Source: Micractinium sp. NFX-FRZ
Taxonomy: Eukaryota; Chlorophyta; Trebouxiophyceae; Chlorellales; Chlorellaceae
Length of the DNA stretch: 64,000 bases
Assembly (NCBI GenBank): GCA_029339195.1
Contig: JAPTJF010000011.1
Coordinates: forward strand, 248,001-312,000
Direction of reading: 5' to 3'
Shown here: positions 60,786-64,000 of the stretch, one piece after another
Layout of the letters: every line of letters starts with the position of its first letter
Position numbering within the stretch: position 1 is the first letter of the stretch
The notes under the pieces: model-generated
What the model was told of the DNA's origin: nothing
The model's input: only the letters and a program-made list of their open reading frames with translations
The model's database searches: none
Made by a program: the position numbers and the translations under genes

Positions 60786-61909
60786 AGGTTGGGTCCCCTT
60801 CTTTGCTGACCCTGCTGCACCCTGCTTCCTCTTCTTCGATGCTGCCTTGGCCGGCCCTGGCTGCCTTGGGCCGGTCCCCACAGCCGCCGGCGCAGCCGCG
60901 CGCCCTGCCCCCTGCCCAGGCGGCGGTGCCTCTGCTGCCACCTGCCGTAGAAAGCGCTGTGCAGCTGCACACACCTCCTGCAGCGCTGCCTCGCTGCTAC
61001 TAGCCCCTTCCTTGCCAGAGATGCGCAGCCCATGGTCCCCGCCCTCCACGCTGTGCTGCTCCCAGCGTGGGCTCAGCATGCGCGCCAGCGCTGCATCCCA
61101 CAGCGCCTGCTGGCTGAATGGATCGCGGCTGCCTCGGACCAGGAGGGCTGGCACAGGCAGCTGCGTGAGCAGCGCGTCACGCAGCTGCTCTGGTTTGCCC
61201 GGCGGGTGGAGGGGGTAAGAGAAGAGCATGCAGGCCAGGATGGGGGGCAGCAGCATCTCCGCACCCTCCTGCTGCTGCCCCTCCTGCTCGCCATGCTGCT
61301 GCCGCTGCTGGGCTGACTGGGCGGCGAGAGTGCAGGCGACGCGTGCTCCCATCGAGTGTCCTGCCAGCACAAACCCCCGAGCTGAGCCCAGGCCAGGCAA
61401 GCTGGCGGCCTGTGCCAGCGCAGCCTGCACCAGGGGGCAGAGGAAGTGGGGTGGGCACTATGTGTTGGGGCATGGGTCGCACCAGCCAGGCGGGCACCAC
61501 CCACAAATGCACTGCAGGCTGTGTTTCCATGAGCAGTGCTTGCCCACCTGAACTACCGCCACCCGATGCTCCAGGTTGCTGCCGCGCGTGGTCAGTCGCA
61601 GGCAAGGGAAGCCTGCTGCAGCGACGGCTGCCGCCAGGGTGGGGAGGGTGCCCGTGTTGAGGTCGCCGCTGGCGCCGTGCAGCAGGCAGACAGCCAGGCG
61701 GGCCCCCGCCCCACGAGCCTCATCGCAACACCATGTAACAGACTTCTCTTTGCCTTTGATCACCACAGAGAGCTGCCCGGTGTGCTGGCGCGCCACGGTA
61801 TGGACACAGCGGGTACGTTGTTAACAAGTGTCAGCTGCAGGCTCGTTCGACAAGTGTCAGCTGCAGGTTCGCTCGAGATTGGTCGGGTCAGGAGCCGCCT
61901 CGCTGGCAT
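60675..61909 (-). CDS. TEX30/KANSL3-like alpha/beta hydrolase
   Basis: Two sure exons, 61548-61772 and 60675-61424, plus a tentative first exon 61817-61909 with the only workable ATG; that model needs a very short intron (44 bases). The fold has the oxyanion region LLHGASGDLNTGTLP, RLTTRG, the nucleophile elbow GHSMGARVA with its serine, a late strand VPALLVRGSRDPFS carrying the acidic residue, and GGDHGLRI carrying the histidine. This set marks the TEX30/KANSL3 branch of dienelactone-hydrolase-like proteins. The substrate is unknown. The C-terminal 100 residues are Ala/Lys-rich (SKKRKQG, RRQRRKA) with a poly-alanine run encoded by a CTG repeat, and could act as nuclear localisation signals. 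Its neighbour is the divergent HNH gene. Confidence 0.85.
60752..60786. repeat. (CTG)n run inside the hydrolase coding region
   Basis: About eleven CTG units. Read on the minus strand they encode the poly-alanine run in the C-terminal tail of the hydrolase, so length changes would alter the protein in frame. Confidence 0.88.
61824..61875. repeat. 26-base direct tandem repeat
   Basis: Units 61824-61849 and 61850-61875 share ACAAGTGTCAGCTGCAGG and differ at two positions near their ends. They lie in the tentative first exon of the hydrolase. Confidence 0.85.
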
Positions 61910-62150
61910 TATGGATCGGCGTCTCTCTCAGCTGATCTGAGGCGGTTCGGGACGTCCCCAAGCACCGAAACCTCGGCTCTCAAGCTGCTGCAGCTGCCCA
62001 GCCGGGTGACGGTCTACCTCTACCTGCGCAGTGCGCTGGCGCGGCGCTCAGTCGCCCAAGCTCAAAGCGGCTGCAGCGGCGATCAGCTTTTCTGGCGTTC
62101 ACACAAATTACGGGTTGAATCCAACTGGGCGTTGAATGCTCTTGCGCACC
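61910..62150. promoter_or_regulatory. Shared promoter of hydrolase and HNH genes
   Basis: The 241 bases lie between divergent starts. Exact starts are uncertain for the hydrolase. Confidence 0.45.
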
Positions 62151-64000
62151 ATGAGGGCGCTGTCGAGGCCTCTGTTCACCACTGCCAGTGCTGCAGCAGG
62201 CGAGCCTGCGCCTCGTTCACGAGCGACCCGTAGGTGAGAAGGCGAGGCGGGGAGCTCGGAGGAGGTCAGGAGCCCTGGGCAACAAACCCTGCAAACGATC
62301 CAGCGTTCAAAGGTGCAGCCTTTTCGAGTCCTCGCTGTCCCTGACGCCCCCCTGCACCTGTAGCCGCGTGCCCAAGGGGGCCAGGCGCCGCAGCCCGGAG
62401 CGGGCGCTGAGCAGCAGCGCAGCGGCGGCGCAGGTGGCGGCGCAGGCGCCAACGGCAGAGCAGCAGGTAGGCAGCTGCTCAGTGCAATCGTGCAAAGTGA
62501 CATCCTTCTTGCAGCACCTTGATGTTTCTTGTAGCATCTGCTGACAGTACGCACTTGTTTGGGTCCTGCCCACCCCATCCCACCCCTGCAGCAGCACCAG
62601 GAGCACTCGCATCTGCGGATGCTCAGCCGCTACCGTGCGCTGCTGCTGGATTCCACCTACCGGCCGGTGGGCGTGGCCAACTGGCAGCGGTGAGCTGCGC
62701 CCGTGCTGGCCGGCATTGTACCTTGTCCTGCTGCTCGGCATGCAGCGGTGCTGCCTGCGATGCATGCTGCTGTGCCGCACTTCCCTGACCTGACGACTGC
62801 CAGCTTGCCTCACAATGTCATCCCTCGCCACCCTGGCCCACCCCCTGCAGCGCCATCTGCCTGGATCTGATGGAGAAGGCCGAGGTGCTGGAGTATTACG
62901 AGGATGCCAGCGTGCGCAGCACACAGCTGGAGTGAGTTGCCTGCCTCTACGTGTTGTCGGATGAGCCTGTTGCTGTGTGTTGTGAACATGTATGCACGGG
63001 CCGCTGTCAGGCAAACGTGTCACGAGGATGCCTAGCGTGTGCAGCACAGCACAGACCTGGAGTGTGCGACGGCACCAGCCCCGAGCGCCAATGCTGCCAC
63101 CAGCTCTCCTGTGCAGCCGCAGCCACACCTCATGCTGCCCTGCCCTGGCGCACGTTGAACACCAGCCAGCCTGCCCGCCATCCCCACCGTCACCTCCGCA
63201 CTGTCACGCTCCCCTCCCCTCCGCCCTTGCCACCGGCGCCGCCCTGCTGCCGCTGCTGCTGCAGGTACTTCCTGCCCGCTGTGCTGCGCGTGCGCCGGCA
63301 CCGCCCCACCCACAGCAAGCCCATGCGGGTCACGCTCAACCGCGCCAACATCCTGCTGCGGGACCAGTACAGGTACTACACGTCGGTCAAAACAAATTGT
63401 GGTACACGCACTGATGTGTCCCTATCAGACTCTGGTGGTGGGACACGCGCATATCTACGTGCGTTGTCCTGTTGCGCAACCGCCGCCTGCCGGGCCCCTC
63501 CTCCCCCCCTCATCCTCTGCTCTGCTCCTGCGTGCCCCACATTGCAGCTGCCAGTACTGCGGCTCTGGCCGCAACCTGACCATCGACCATGTGAAGGCGC
63601 AGGTGCGAGCGGGACGCAGCCGCAACCAGAGGCACGCTGTGTTTAGTTGGGGCTGGACTGTCGGGAGGGGCTGCCTGCCTGCCTGCCTGCCTGCCTGCCA
63701 TGTGAACGCTGCTGACAGCGCTTTGGTCGGCCCCGCACGCAGCGCACCATCCTGTGCGGATTCGCGGCCCCGCCTGCCGCCTGCGTGCTGTGGCATGCCC
63801 GCCCGATTGATCGATCGACCCTGCTGGCTGGGGCCCTTCTGCCAGCCCACCACCTGCTGCAGGCGCCTCTGCCCCGCCCGCGGCCCTCGTTCCCGCCTCA
63901 CTGTGCCCTCACATGTTCCGCCCCCGCACCGCCCCTGCAGTCCAAGGGCGGCGGCAACAACTGGGAGAACCTGGTGGCATGCTGTGCCTCGTGCAACAGC
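62151..64000 (+). CDS. HNH endonuclease-like protein of plant/cyanobacterial type, 3'-incomplete
   Basis: Seven exons are visible: 62151-62233, 62364-62466, 62592-62689, 62851-62931, 63265-63372, 63548-63602 and 63941->64000 (196 codons); the gene continues past the right edge. Exons 1-2 encode an Arg/Ser/Ala-rich start (MRALSRPLFTTASAAAGEP) that looks like an organelle transit peptide. The core reads LLLDSTYRPVGVANWQRA, AEVLEYYED, then RVTLNRANILLRDQYSCQYC, then LTIDHVKAQSKGG and NNWENLVACCASCN. This is the two-CxxC zinc HNH of the family shared by cyanobacteria, algae and plants, where the nuclease motif is DH...N...CxxC. Its likely action is DNA cleavage or repair in the plastid; this is inferred from the family and the transit-like start. 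Confidence 0.92.
63671..63699. repeat. (CTGC)n microsatellite in HNH intron
   Basis: About seven CTGC units in intron 6 of the HNH gene. Confidence 0.9.

Overview
The window looks like nuclear DNA of a green alga of the Chlorella group (Trebouxiophyceae). It is very G+C rich. Its genes are split into many short exons by introns of roughly 100-250 bases. Nearly all introns are GT-AG, with donors of the GTGAGC/GTGGGC type and CTGCAG-type acceptors. Several 3' regions carry the green-algal polyadenylation word TGTAA. The proteins are eukaryotic and include plant-lineage forms: a plastid Hsp70, a RabA-type GTPase, an ECA/SERCA calcium pump and an HNH protein of plant/cyanobacterial type. No rRNA, tRNA, bacterial operon, CRISPR array or complete transposon was found. 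The species is inferred from style, not proven.

Layout, left to right (minus-strand coordinates run high to low): 1-5496 (-), 3'-incomplete FHA-domain protein with a Ki-67-like layout; 6896-9109 (-), RING-CH zinc-finger protein; 9368-9967 (+), small histone-fold protein of the POLE4/CHRAC type; 10357-11948 (+), unknown membrane protein; 13001-18623 (-), large GAF-like protein with about six C-terminal membrane segments; 19248-22364 (+), Rab11/RabA GTPase; 22982-27035 (-), caprin-like RGG protein; 27322-28743 (+), LSM4; 29786-35755 (-), chloroplast Hsp70; 37527-39119 (-), LysM protein; 39453-41355 (+), archease; 42212-45231 (-), large protein with a divergent Rpn13-like Pru region; 45639-47146, two weak ORFs; 48050-55604 (-), ER-type Ca2+-ATPase; 55959-59766 (+), S-adenosylmethionine synthetase; 60675-61909 (-), TEX30/KANSL3-like alpha/beta hydrolase; 62151-64000 (+), 5' part of an HNH endonuclease-like gene.

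Many neighbours are divergent pairs that share a short promoter: RING-CH/histone fold, GAF/Rab, caprin-like/LSM4, LysM/archease, Ca2+-ATPase/SAM synthetase and hydrolase/HNH. The caprin-like/LSM4 pair stands out because both encode RNA-binding proteins with RGG-type tails and are separated by only 286 bases. All exon models were built by hand from splice consensus, reading phase and family alignment. In every complete recognised gene the exon lengths sum to a multiple of three.

The most interesting leads are the Ki-67-like FHA protein, the algal caprin-like gene beside LSM4, the Pru-like protein, the GAF/six-membrane-segment protein, three probable GC-AG introns, and several tandem duplications lying exactly at intron splice borders. 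No wholly new system is proven.
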